DNA of 41,151 nt from Treponema sp. (lineage in GTDB: Bacteria; Spirochaetota; Spirochaetia; Treponematales; Treponemataceae), in NCBI GenBank assembly GCA_017551545.1, contig JAFZLJ010000062.1:1-41151 (forward strand), read 5' to 3'. Position 1 is the stretch's first letter; each line of letters opens with the position of its first letter. The position numbers and the translations under genes were made by a program. A model generated the notes under the pieces. That model did not search any database, was not told the origin of the DNA, and was given only the letters and a program-made list of their open reading frames with translations. Of this stretch, positions 15,194 to 22,778 are shown piece by piece.

Positions 15194-16138
15194 ATGATTT
15201 GGCTTATCGGTTGTAAGGGGATGCTTGGAAGTGAAGTTGCAAGACAGCTTGATCAGAACAAGTATAATTGGGTAGGAACAGATAAAGAAGTAGATATTAC
15301 AGACAGAGAAGCTCTTTCGGCTTTTGAAAAATCTGTTGAAACCTCTTCTTATCTTGATACAACCAGAACCGATAAGCATATCAAATGGATTATCAACTGT
15401 TCAGCTTATACAAATGTTGATAAAGCAGAAGAAGAAACAGAGCTTGCAGATAAACTTAACAATGAAGGTGCTCTTAATATTGCAAGAACAGCACGTTCAA
15501 TTGGTGCAAAGCTTATTCATATTTCTACAGACTATGTTTTTAACGGAAAAGGCAGCCAGCCTTATACCGAAGACATGGAAAAAGATCCTCTTGGTGTATA
15601 CGGAAAAACAAAAGCAGCCGGCGAAGAAGCAATTCAAAAGGAAATGACACAGTTTTATATTCTGCGCACAGCCTGGCTTTATGGATTTGACGGCAAAAAC
15701 TTTGTTTATACAATGACAAAGCTTATGAATAACCATGAGCAGATTAAAGTTGTAAATGATCAGGCTGGAACTCCAACTTGTGCTGTTGAACTTGCTTCTA
15801 CAATCCTTAAAATCATTGAAAAATCAGATAACGCTACAGAAGCTTTTGGTAAACATAGTGCCCCATCTTACGGAATCTATCATTTTACAAACGGCGGCCA
15901 GACTAACTGGTTTGAATTTGCACAGGAAATCTATAAGCTTGGTAAAAAATATGGCAGAATTACTCAGGATTGCGCTGTAAATCCGTGTACAACAGCCGAA
16001 TATGGTGCAAATGTTGAACGACCAGCATACTCTGTTTTGAGCAAAGATAAAATATGTAAAGAACTCAAAATCAAGCTTCCAACCTGGCAGAGCTGCCTTG
16101 AAAAGTTTATTAAGAGCGAAAGATTTGACCCAAAATAA
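15194..16138 (+). CDS. rfbD: dTDP-4-dehydrorhamnose reductase
   Basis: 314 residues of the extended short-chain dehydrogenase family. The enzyme reduces dTDP-4-keto-L-rhamnose with NAD(P)H in the last step of dTDP-rhamnose synthesis, feeding surface polysaccharides. Visible: nucleotide-binding GCKGMLG (residues 6-12), NCSAYTNVDKAE, STDYVFNGKGSQPYTE, the catalytic Tyr136-x3-Lys140 in VYGKTK, and RTAWLYG. The AGGAG at 15183-15187 sets the start. rfbA, rfbB and rfbC are not in the window, so the pathway genes are dispersed. Confidence 0.93.
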   Translation: MIWLIGCKGMLGSEVARQLDQNKYNWVGTDKEVDITDREALSAFEKSVETSSYLDTTRTDKHIKWIINCSAYTNVDKAEEETELADKLNNEGALNIARTARSIGAKLIHISTDYVFNGKGSQPYTEDMEKDPLGVYGKTKAAGEEAIQKEMTQFYILRTAWLYGFDGKNFVYTMTKLMNNHEQIKVVNDQAGTPTCAVELASTILKIIEKSDNATEAFGKHSAPSYGIYHFTNGGQTNWFEFAQEIYKLGKKYGRITQDCAVNPCTTAEYGANVERPAYSVLSKDKICKELKIKLPTWQSCLEKFIKSERFDPK

Positions 16139-16155
16139 CGGCATTCATTTTTTTC

Positions 16156-16184
16156 TTAACTTATTTCATTTTAAATGTTATACT
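16156..16184 (+). promoter_or_regulatory. Sigma-70 promoter for the LeuD-like gene
   Basis: TTAACT (16156-16161), 17 bases, TATACT (16179-16184). The leader of about 48 bases contains the palindrome at 16194-16218 and the AAGGAG that serves the TTG start. Confidence 0.5.
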
Positions 16185-16193
16185 TATATAGTA

Positions 16194-16218
16194 GATCCTG
16201 AAACAAGTTCAGGATGAC
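16194..16218. repeat. ACAAG-loop palindromic repeat in the LeuD-like gene's leader
   Basis: TCCTGAA (16196-16202), loop ACAAG, TTCAGGA (16208-16214), ending in TGAC. It has the same design (GAT, stem, CAAG loop, stem, ATGAC) as the repeats at 17364-17423 and 24183-24211. Confidence 0.7.
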
Positions 16219-16239
16219 GACATTTTAAGGAGTAAACAA

Positions 16240-16773
16240 TTGAAAACTTTTGGCGGACAGGTTCTCTTTTTGGACCGTTCAGATATTAATACTGATGAAA
16301 TCATTCGTGATGAATATTTAAAAGAACTTCCTAAGCAGGAATTAAAAGCACATCTTTTTGAAGATCTTAAAATTGAAGGCTTTAATGCACAGACTGATGT
16401 TGCAGGAACAAAGGTAATCATTACACGCGAAAACTTTGGTTGTGGCGCAGTAAAAGAAAATGCTTCCTGGGCACTTGAAACAAGCGGTATTTTTACAGTT
16501 GTAGCCCCTACTTTTGCAAAATCATTCCGTCAGGAAATGTTTTCAAACTCTGTAATGGCAATTGAAATTGACAGAAAGTCTCTTGCAGATATGTTCAGAA
16601 CCTTTGCAAATAAAGATGCAGAATGCAAGATTGTCATCAACGACGACGGAACTGCCAAAGTAAAGCTTATTGCAGGTTCACTTTCAAAGAGCTATCCGTT
16701 TAATCTTGACGATGCAGAAAAAGGCCTTTTAGCAAACGATAATTGGCTTGGATTCGCTGAAAGCAAGTATTAA
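16240..16773 (+). CDS. LeuD-like swivel domain protein (aconitase/isopropylmalate dehydratase small subunit)
   Basis: 177 residues matching the small swivelling subunit of isopropylmalate isomerase-type dehydratases. INTDEII (residues 16-22) and NFGCGAVKE (65-73) align with the family's NTDxII and NFGCGSSRE active-site motifs, but the SSRE loop reads AVKE. The length fits archaeal/bacterial LeuD2-type proteins (about 165). No large subunit (leuC-like) is adjacent, so either it is elsewhere or this protein works differently. Translation starts at TTG (16240-16242), supported by AAGGAG at 16227-16232. Substrate is not determined; calling it leucine biosynthesis would be a guess. Confidence 0.8.
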   Translation: MKTFGGQVLFLDRSDINTDEIIRDEYLKELPKQELKAHLFEDLKIEGFNAQTDVAGTKVIITRENFGCGAVKENASWALETSGIFTVVAPTFAKSFRQEMFSNSVMAIEIDRKSLADMFRTFANKDAECKIVINDDGTAKVKLIAGSLSKSYPFNLDDAEKGLLANDNWLGFAESKY

Positions 16774-16779
16774 TCCTTG

Positions 16780-16806
16780 GGGTCCCTGAGCTTGTCGAAG
16801 GGTCCC
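16780..16806. repeat. CGACAAGCTCAG-type repeat at the cmk stop
   Basis: The 19-base core CCCTGAGCTTGTCGAAGGG (16784-16802) is identical to that at 11392-11410. It fills the 32-base convergent gap between the LeuD-like gene and cmk and ends within four bases of the cmk stop. Confidence 0.75.
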
Positions 16807-17348
16807 TATTCTACTAATCCTTTCTCCTTTAACTTCTCAATTATAATCTCAACAATTTGCTCAGGTAAGTAATTTGCAGTATCAATAATGATGTCTACAA
16901 ACTGGTAATCGTTATTGTCTATATTGTAGAATTCCTTGTAGCGGCCTGTGTCTTCTCTGTCGCGCATGGCTGTAAAGTCTTTTATTGCCTGAAGATCGCC
17001 TCCCTCACGGTTGAAAATGCGTGCAGCACGGGTGTCGTCGCTGGCATATAAGTAAACCTTGAGATCTGCTTCTTTAAGCATCCAGATTGCAAGGCGGCTT
17101 CCAAGAACGCATGGTTCTTCAAGTGCAAGCTCTACCTGATGTTTGTCTACATATTTGTCATAGGAGTCATCATTCTTGGCGGCCTCTATTACTTCCTTTA
17201 AGGTCATTCCCTTTTCTTCTGCAAGCTGACGGAATGTGTAATTGATAAGTTTGATTCCGAGCTTCTGGGCTAAAAGACCACTTACAGTTGTGTTGCCGCA
17301 GCCACTTTTACCACTTATTGCGATGCGAAGATCTTTTGTTGGTTTCAT
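16806..17348 (-). CDS. cmk: Cytidylate kinase-like protein (AAA-type NMP kinase)
   Basis: 180 residues. Probably phosphorylates CMP/dCMP using ATP. The N-terminal nucleotide-binding loop reads ISGKSGCGNTTV (residues 11-22): the usual P-loop lysine is Asn19. Archaeal-type cytidylate kinases also lack that lysine (GTGTTT), so this points to that subfamily rather than decay. Further features: KHQVELALEEPCVLGSRLAIW, with the acidic and Arg residues of the NMP-binding region, and the lid-like DDTRAARIFNREGGD. GGAGG precedes the ATG. It follows yicC by 74 bases holding a double palindrome and is the last gene of murC-yicC-cmk. Confidence 0.78.
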   Translation of the reverse strand: MKPTKDLRIAISGKSGCGNTTVSGLLAQKLGIKLINYTFRQLAEEKGMTLKEVIEAAKNDDSYDKYVDKHQVELALEEPCVLGSRLAIWMLKEADLKVYLYASDDTRAARIFNREGGDLQAIKDFTAMRDREDTGRYKEFYNIDNNDYQFVDIIIDTANYLPEQIVEIIIEKLKEKGLVE

Positions 17349-17363
17349 GATGCCTCCTTGTAT

Positions 17364-17423
17364 GAGATTCCCGGGTCAAGCCCGGGAATGACATGTCATT
17401 GTCGGGCTTGACCCGACAATCTC
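17364..17423. repeat. Two abutting, inverted TCAAG-loop palindromes
   Basis: Unit one (17364-17393) is GAGATT, CCCGGG-TCAAG-CCCGGG, AATGACA. Unit two (17394-17423), read on the other strand, is GAGATT, GTCGGG-TCAAG-CCCGAC, AATGACA. The two differ only at stem positions that change in compensating pairs. Placed head to head they make a 60-base palindrome that ends on the first base of the yicC stop codon, inside the murC-yicC-cmk transcript. Confidence 0.85.
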
Positions 17424-18298
17424 TATTCTACATTCTTACTCTGTTCACGAATATTTTCAAGTGCATCCTTTGCGTTAATAACAACTGCACTCACTTCTGC
17501 AAACTGATTCTTGCTGCCAATTGTGTTAATTTCGCGGTTCATTTCCTGGCAAATAAAATCAAGACGCTTTCCCGGAATGGGGTTATCGTTGATTTCTGTT
17601 TTCATGGCGCTTATATGACTGCAAAGGCGCACAATTTCTTCGTTGATTGTGTATTTTACAAGCATTGCTGCAGTTTCTGTCATTATGCGGTTCTGATCTG
17701 CGTTTTCGCCAAGAAGCTCGTTGAATTTTGTTGTAATCTGCTCTTTGAAATAGCCTTCCATTTTTGGCTGCCATTCCTTAAAGAAAGCAGCACATTCTTC
17801 GAGCTTGTCAAGTTTTTCCAGAAGGTCTTTTTTCATATTCTGACCTTCGCGTTCCTTGTCGCTTAAGAAACGTATGAAGGCTGCTTCAAAAACAGGCTCA
17901 ATCATTTCACGATATTTATCAACATCATATTCGCGGTTTGAATTAAGAATGCCGTCCTGCTTAATAAGGGCATACAAGGCTGCTTCTGGATTTACGCTTG
18001 GCAAACCTGCAGCAGCAGCAATTTTTTTGTAGGCCTCCATATATGTTTTTGCAAGCTGAGCGTCTACAGTAACTTCACCTTCGCTGTGAGTTTCTTTTAT
18101 TCTTATATAAACATCAACCTTACCGCGTGCAACTTTTTCACTGATTTTCTGGCGGAACATACTTTCAAGCGGATTAAGATATGTCGGAAGATTTACAGTC
18201 AAATCTAAAAATCGTGAATTTACTGATTTTATTTCTACAGAGACTGTGGCGTTTTCTGTATTCTGCTCTTCGTAAGAGTAACCGGTCATCGAAATCAT
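17423..18298 (-). CDS. yicC: YicC family protein
   Basis: 291 residues, the normal family length. The N-terminal MISMTGYSYEEQN and EIKSVNSRFLDLTVNLP (YicC_N domain) and the C-terminal DUF1732 block with PGKRLDFICQEMNREINTIGSK are unmistakable. YicC proteins have been reported as endoribonucleases acting in RNA turnover, in the cytoplasm. It overlaps the murC end by four bases (18295-18298), so its translation is coupled to murC. A palindromic repeat begins at its stop codon. Confidence 0.93.
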   Translation of the reverse strand: MISMTGYSYEEQNTENATVSVEIKSVNSRFLDLTVNLPTYLNPLESMFRQKISEKVARGKVDVYIRIKETHSEGEVTVDAQLAKTYMEAYKKIAAAAGLPSVNPEAALYALIKQDGILNSNREYDVDKYREMIEPVFEAAFIRFLSDKEREGQNMKKDLLEKLDKLEECAAFFKEWQPKMEGYFKEQITTKFNELLGENADQNRIMTETAAMLVKYTINEEIVRLCSHISAMKTEINDNPIPGKRLDFICQEMNREINTIGSKNQFAEVSAVVINAKDALENIREQSKNVE

Positions 18299-19833
18299 TT
18301 GTAAATCTCCTTACCAAGAGGCCAGTTATCACCGGCACCCATTGTTATAAAAAGATATCCGTCTGGATATTCTGGCGGAAGCGGTTTATCAAGCTCCTGT
18401 TCAATAAGCTCTTTGGCATCCATAATTTCTTCAAAATAATAGATGGCATCGTTTGCGGCTGCATTTGTTTCAGCCTGTTTCTGATGTTTTACAGTTTCTT
18501 CATAAAGTGTGCGACCTGTAATATTAAAATCAGCTGCATTTTCGCGGGCAGAACTGTAAATCTTATGAAGTATTACAACGTCTGCGTCATCCATGCTTGC
18601 GGCAAATTCCTTAAGCAAAGCATTTGTACGGCTGTAAGTATGGCTCATAAAATCAAGAATTATTTTGCGGCCCTTGTAGAATTCACGGTAGCCTGCAACA
18701 GTTGTCTTAATTGCTGTGGGATGATGACCGTAATCATCAATAACTATTACATCATTACCGCCTGGAGTCTTCAAAGTGCGTACAATTTCACTTCTGCGCT
18801 TGCCACCTGTAAACTTAAGTAGACCATCTGATATTTTTTCCATGTAATCAACAGGATGTTTTCCAAAATATCGCAGAATCTGGCATACAAGAGCAACTGC
18901 ACCGGCTGCATCTAAAACCTCATGACGACCAGGCATACGCAAAGCAAGCTCTTTATCAAAACACTTCAAAGTAAATGTATTCAATTCGTTTTCTACTTTT
19001 ACAAAGGTAAGCTTATAGTCTCCCCCTGCGCATTCCCCATAAGGAACTAAATGAATGTCAGGACGTTTGTTATAAGCAAGAAGCGCAGTTTCTACAGCAC
19101 CCTTGTCATCTGCACAATAAATCAGTTCACCAAACATTGGAAGACGGCATATATAATCAACAAAAGCATCGCGGATATCTTCATAAGTCGGGTAATAATC
19201 CTCGTGGTCAGATTCAACAGAAGTCAAAAGGATTTTCTGCGGATGGAACGACATAAAGTGACGCTGGTACTCACAAGTTTCTGCAACAAAAATTGACTTT
19301 TTCTTTTTATCCTGAGCAGGCAAATCCTTTATAAGCGGCGAAGTATAAGTGCAGGTGTTACCAAAAGAATTAATAACGGAACCTGCAAGAATCTGAGCAG
19401 GAATATCATCAAGCTCCTTTAAGATAGTACCAGTAAGACCTGTTGTACTTGTCTTTCCATGAACACCACAGATTCCACAGGAATAAGAAAGAGACGAATG
19501 CCAGCCAAGGGCTTGTGTATACAGGAGGCACGGAATATCAAGTTCTTTTGCCTTTTTAAGATCCGGATTTTTTTCAAAGTTATAGGCAGAAGAATAAACT
19601 ATATATTGGATTTCAGGAGTGATATTATCCTCTGAAAATAAGACAGGTTTTATTCCAAGCTTTTCAAGGATTTCGTCTGTATAAAAGCGATCAGCAACAT
19701 CACTACCTGTAATGATTGCACCATTATGAAAAAATATTTCTACAAGGGCTGCCATGCCGGTTCCCTTGATTCCTACAAAATGAATGTGAACGCCGTTTAA
19801 ATTCTGCGGCAATGAAACTTGTTGCTCTTGCAT
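18295..19833 (-). CDS. murC: UDP-N-acetylmuramate--L-alanine ligase
   Basis: 512 residues, slightly long for MurC (usually 450-490). It adds L-Ala to UDP-MurNAc, the first peptide-forming step of peptidoglycan synthesis. The N-terminal UDP-binding GIKGTGMAAL (21-30), the ATP-binding GVHGKTSTTG (123-132), SVESDHEDYYPTYEDI and the C-terminal DDYGHHPTAI match the Mur ligase domains in order. Extra length sits in a loop (KDLPAQDKKKKS, after about residue 168). The ATG at 19833 lies six bases after a TATAAT and has no Shine-Dalgarno sequence. It is the first gene of murC-yicC-cmk. Confidence 0.94.
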   Translation of the reverse strand: MQEQQVSLPQNLNGVHIHFVGIKGTGMAALVEIFFHNGAIITGSDVADRFYTDEILEKLGIKPVLFSEDNITPEIQYIVYSSAYNFEKNPDLKKAKELDIPCLLYTQALGWHSSLSYSCGICGVHGKTSTTGLTGTILKELDDIPAQILAGSVINSFGNTCTYTSPLIKDLPAQDKKKKSIFVAETCEYQRHFMSFHPQKILLTSVESDHEDYYPTYEDIRDAFVDYICRLPMFGELIYCADDKGAVETALLAYNKRPDIHLVPYGECAGGDYKLTFVKVENELNTFTLKCFDKELALRMPGRHEVLDAAGAVALVCQILRYFGKHPVDYMEKISDGLLKFTGGKRRSEIVRTLKTPGGNDVIVIDDYGHHPTAIKTTVAGYREFYKGRKIILDFMSHTYSRTNALLKEFAASMDDADVVILHKIYSSARENAADFNITGRTLYEETVKHQKQAETNAAANDAIYYFEEIMDAKELIEQELDKPLPPEYPDGYLFITMGAGDNWPLGKEIYK

Positions 19834-19839
19834 ATCTCT

Positions 19840-19868
19840 ATTATAAAAAAAGAACCACCATTATGCAA
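19840..19868 (-). promoter_or_regulatory. Sigma-70 promoter of murC, embedded in the upstream terminator
   Basis: TTGCAT (19863-19868), exactly 17 bases, TATAAT (19840-19845), then six bases to the ATG. The -35 box lies in the loop and stem of the terminator of the 19930-20469 gene, and its T-run is the spacer. Confidence 0.65.
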
Positions 19869-19882
19869 CGCACAATGGTGGT
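19844..19882 (-). terminator. Rho-independent terminator of the 19930-20469 gene
   Basis: On the minus strand ACCACCATT (19882-19874) pairs perfectly with AATGGTGGT (19862-19854), followed by TCTTTTTTT. It begins about 48 bases after the stop. Confidence 0.8.
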
Positions 19883-19929
19883 AAGGATGTAAACAAAATT
19901 TCAGGAACAAGTCCAAAAATTATACCAAT

Positions 19930-20469
19930 TTATTTATATTCCCGTTCTACTATTACCTCTTTAGTATCCATTCGGATTAAGGTAACAAAACTTGAACCAG
20001 GAATACCGGAACCTTTTCTATAGCTGATCTGATAATCAACATAAGGTTCGAGCGCCGGAATATTAAACACTATATCTGTATTTACGTCCCGGGCTGCTTC
20101 AAAAGAATTTACTACTGTAGTACAACAGGCGGCACACATACTGTCATCTCCAAAATCAGAACGAGGTTCCTTATAATAAAGATGCAGAGTCATTTTAATT
20201 GGCACGCCTGCAGGTAAAACTACAGGAGAATAATATGTAAGTTTTTCTGGTTTAGGTGTATTCTTTTCATCATAAGTTACAAAAGTAGCTCCGCTTATTT
20301 CAGATTTTTTGTATAAATCAAAGTAAACATAAGCTACTTCTTTATCATCATTTTCTGCATATGAAAGAGGTATTGCCTTAATAGTATTACAACTAGAAAG
20401 AAGAATACATGAAAGAGTTGAAAGTACACTAAGAGCAGTTAGTATTGTATATCTGATTGTTTGTTTCAT
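19930..20469 (-). CDS. Predicted lipoprotein, unknown function
   Basis: 179 residues. A basic start, hydrophobic core and LLSSC with Cys27 mark a lipoprotein signal. The mature part looks mostly beta: YVYFDLYKKS, VVLPAGVPIKMTLHLYY, DIVFNIPALEPYVDYQISYR and FVTLIRMDTKEVIVEREYK read like strands of an immunoglobulin-like or transthyretin-like sandwich. A MCAACC cluster near the middle could form disulphides. I do not recognise the family. AGGTGGG precedes the ATG, and a 16-base palindrome sits just upstream. It is bounded by terminators on both sides, so it is probably transcribed alone, but no clear promoter was found. Confidence 0.75.
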   Translation of the reverse strand: MKQTIRYTILTALSVLSTLSCILLSSCNTIKAIPLSYAENDDKEVAYVYFDLYKKSEISGATFVTYDEKNTPKPEKLTYYSPVVLPAGVPIKMTLHLYYKEPRSDFGDDSMCAACCTTVVNSFEAARDVNTDIVFNIPALEPYVDYQISYRKGSGIPGSSFVTLIRMDTKEVIVEREYK

Positions 20470-20484
20470 TTTCCCACCTGAGAG

Positions 20485-20500
20485 AGACCGCTGGCGGTCT
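20485..20500. repeat. Perfect 7-base-stem palindrome in the lipoprotein leader
   Basis: AGACCGC-TG-GCGGTCT, GC-rich in an AT-rich gap, eight bases upstream of the Shine-Dalgarno sequence of the 19930-20469 gene. It could be an operator or a leader hairpin. Confidence 0.4.
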
Positions 20501-20523
20501 TTGATTAATAGAAAACCGTTAAG

Positions 20524-20543
20524 AAAAAAGCGAAAGCTTTTTT
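20524..20543 (-). terminator. Terminator of the flgF-flgG-flgJ operon
   Basis: AAAAAAGC, loop GAAA (TTTC on the minus strand), GCTTTTTT; on the minus strand the stem ends in a run of six T. It lies 21 bases past the flgJ stop. Confidence 0.6.
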
Positions 20544-20563
20544 TAGGTTATCCTTTTTTCCTT

Positions 20564-21079
20564 TCATGCCATCAAGCTCAGATAAATCTGATCTGCAAGA
20601 CCAAAGCCTGCATTCTTTGTCATTGCTGTTGCGTATTCATCAAACAGCATGTCTTCGTACATATCCTGTGCAAAGCTGTTTTCGTTTGATTTCATAACAG
20701 TCTTGCGCATCTGTGAAAGCATCTGCTTTACAAAAAAGCCTTCGAGCTCGAGTGCCGATTCGTAAAGCTTGCTTGTCTTATCAATTGTCTTAGCCTGAAC
20801 ATGTGGATTAGCCTGGTTAGAAGCAGCACCTGTAGCTTTTGCAGTTTTGTCTGACTCAAGTGTGTAAGTTCCTGCATAGCCTGTTGTATATTCACCGTTC
20901 AAACGTCCTTCCTGAGCAATCTGTGCAGAAGAAAGTGTTCCACGTCCTTCATTCTGTGACTGAAGTCTTTCTACAAGCTCGTTGAACTTTTGTGTTTCTG
21001 AATTTGTGCGGGCTGTGTTAAGAGCTCCATTTCCACCAGTAATTCCGCTATATGTATTTGAAATATATCCTACGTCCAT
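20564..21079 (-). CDS. flgJ: Flagellar rod-binding protein FlgJ (rod domain only)
   Basis: 171 residues. The C-terminal half (about 95-171: LYESALELEGFFVKQMLSQM, SFAQDMYEDMLFDEYATAMTKNAGFGLADQI) is the Rod-binding domain that caps the growing rod. The glucosaminidase domain found in enterobacterial FlgJ is absent, as is usual in spirochetes. The N-terminal half is low complexity and rich in Asn, Thr and Gly. It lies 21 bases after flgG with GGGAG before the ATG. Last gene of the rod operon. Confidence 0.9.
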   Translation of the reverse strand: MDVGYISNTYSGITGGNGALNTARTNSETQKFNELVERLQSQNEGRGTLSSAQIAQEGRLNGEYTTGYAGTYTLESDKTAKATGAASNQANPHVQAKTIDKTSKLYESALELEGFFVKQMLSQMRKTVMKSNENSFAQDMYEDMLFDEYATAMTKNAGFGLADQIYLSLMA

Positions 21080-21100
21080 GTTCTAACTCCCAGTGTTACA

Positions 21101-21895
21101 CTATCGCTTCAAATTAACTGCAGTAGAAAGCATTGTATCAGAAGTCTGAATTGCCTTACTGTTGAACTCGTATGCACGCTGAGCTACGATCATCTGTACC
21201 ATTTCGTTTACTACAGAAACGTTGCTCATTTCAAGGAACTTGTGGCGTACATCACCAAAGCCATCATAACCCGGGCGACCTTCAATTGCTTCGCCAGATG
21301 CATTTGTAACTTTAAAGAGGTTATCACCTTCTGCCTTAAGACCTACAGCATTAGGGAATCTGTAAAGTTCAATCTGTCCAACTTCTATAGGATCATTTCC
21401 ACCGTTTACTTTAACGCTTACAAGACCAGTCTGTGTGATGTTTAATGTAGAAACATCGTAGCCTTCTGGAAGAATGATTTCTGGCATTACACGAAGACCG
21501 TTGTTTGTTACAAGCTGACCGTTTGAATCAATCTTGAATGTACCGTCGCGGGTATAAACATAAGAACCGTCATACTGCTGTACACGGAAAAAGCCTTCTC
21601 CAACAATTGCAACGTCTGTATCAACGCCTGTATTCTGGAGTGAGCCCTGATTCATGATGCGCTGTGTAGCACCAACTTTAACACCAGTACCCTGCTGGAT
21701 TCCAACAGGAGTAACTGTATCTTCTGTAGCAGGAGTACCTGCAAGTTTTACGTTCTGATAAATCAAATCTTCAAATTCAACACGCTGCTGTTTGTAGCCT
21801 GTTGTATTTACGTTTGAAAGGTTGTTAGAAATTGCATCAATATTTGACTGCTGTCCGTTCATGCCTGTTGCGGCTGTCCATAAAGATCTAACCAT
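21101..21895 (-). CDS. flgG: Flagellar distal rod protein FlgG
   Basis: 264 residues. Starts MVRSLWTAATGMNGQQSNID with the conserved SNNLSNVNTTGYK rod/hook motif, and ends with the NVSVVNEMVQMIVAQRAYEFNSKAIQTSDTM coiled-coil region typical of axial proteins. FlgG forms the distal rod that crosses the periplasmic space to the hook. Length is normal (about 260). GGGGAT precedes the ATG. It lies 41 bases after flgF; the gap is a copy of the all-frame-stop repeat. Confidence 0.96.
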   Translation of the reverse strand: MVRSLWTAATGMNGQQSNIDAISNNLSNVNTTGYKQQRVEFEDLIYQNVKLAGTPATEDTVTPVGIQQGTGVKVGATQRIMNQGSLQNTGVDTDVAIVGEGFFRVQQYDGSYVYTRDGTFKIDSNGQLVTNNGLRVMPEIILPEGYDVSTLNITQTGLVSVKVNGGNDPIEVGQIELYRFPNAVGLKAEGDNLFKVTNASGEAIEGRPGYDGFGDVRHKFLEMSNVSVVNEMVQMIVAQRAYEFNSKAIQTSDTMLSTAVNLKR

Positions 21896-21900
21896 ATATT

Positions 21901-21932
21901 ACTATCCCCTTTTTACTATTTACTATTCCCTA
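21901..21932 (-). repeat. All-frame-stop repeat, copy 2 (between flgF and flgG)
   Basis: On the minus strand: TAGGGAATAGTAAATAGTAA followed by AAAGGGGATAG. It starts seven bases after the flgF stop, and its last part (GGGGATAG) serves as the Shine-Dalgarno region of flgG. Confidence 0.7.
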
Positions 21933-21936
21933 CACT

Positions 21937-22737
21937 CTATTGGAGTACGGCAACCTTCTGCCAGAGTGTACCCATCATTGAATCTTCTGAGGTGATAGTT
22001 TTCTGGTTAGCCTCGTAGGCACGGTTTACTTCTATCATCTGAACCATTTCGTTTACAACATTTACGTTGCTTGTTTCTGTATAGCTTTGAATGAAGACTG
22101 GGCGTTCATTTCCTTCTGCAATGTGAGCAGGACCTGCAATGTCATTTGTTGAATAAAGACTTTCGCCCATCTTTTTGAGGTAGCGTTCGTTGTCAAAGCG
22201 TACTACCTTAAAGCGGTCAATTTCTTCACCATCTTCGCTCAAGATTACTCCGTCCTGATTTACTGTGAACTTATCGTTTTCTACACGAATAATTCCGTTT
22301 TCACCAAGAACAGGATAACCGTCTTTTGTTTCGAGAATTCCTTCTTTTCCAATGAAAAAATCGCCGTTGCGGGTATAGCGTTCACCATTCGGAGTTTCGA
22401 TTGTATAAAAACCTTTTCCGCTGAGTGCTATATCTGTGGCTGTGTTAGTGAGCTTGAATGAGCCTTGTGTGAAATCAATGAAACTTTCGTTTGTTTCTAC
22501 ACCAAGTCCAAGCTTTCCGATTACTGGTGCGGCATCTGCGCTTCCCATGCCGTTTGGGATTTTGTAAACACCGTCTGAATTAGTACGGCGAATAAGCAGT
22601 TCAGGGAATGATTTTGATACTACAATATCGCGTTTATAGCCGGCAGTATCAACATTTGCAAGATTGTTAGAAATTGCATCAAGCCTGTTCTGCTGTGCAT
22701 TCATACCGGAAGCACCGGTATACCATCCACGAATCAT
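21937..22737 (-). CDS. flgF: Flagellar proximal rod protein FlgF
   Basis: 266 residues from the ATG at 22737, which has AGGAGG (22746-22751). The open frame extends 44 codons upstream, but that part is not rod-like and precedes the promoter. MIRGWYTGASGMNAQQNRLD then SNNLANVDTAGYKRD at the N-terminus and NVNVVNEMVQMIEVNRAYEANQKTITSEDSMM at the C-terminus are the terminal helices of rod/hook proteins. The order flgF-flgG-flgJ matches the rod cluster I recall in other treponemes. A sigma-28-like promoter lies upstream. Confidence 0.94.
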   Translation of the reverse strand: MIRGWYTGASGMNAQQNRLDAISNNLANVDTAGYKRDIVVSKSFPELLIRRTNSDGVYKIPNGMGSADAAPVIGKLGLGVETNESFIDFTQGSFKLTNTATDIALSGKGFYTIETPNGERYTRNGDFFIGKEGILETKDGYPVLGENGIIRVENDKFTVNQDGVILSEDGEEIDRFKVVRFDNERYLKKMGESLYSTNDIAGPAHIAEGNERPVFIQSYTETSNVNVVNEMVQMIEVNRAYEANQKTITSEDSMMGTLWQKVAVLQ

Positions 22738-22778
22738 GAAACATGCCTCCTTTAAATTTTGTTTAATCCTTACCTTTA

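Noticed and set aside
17364..17423. Double palindrome read as a CRISPR repeat pair or rho-independent terminator
   Set aside because: There are no spacers or further units, and no T-run follows on either strand.
18181..18822. 213-codon plus-strand frame across the yicC-murC junction
   Set aside because: Antisense to two conserved, overlapping genes; Cys/Ile/Phe-rich and without start signals.
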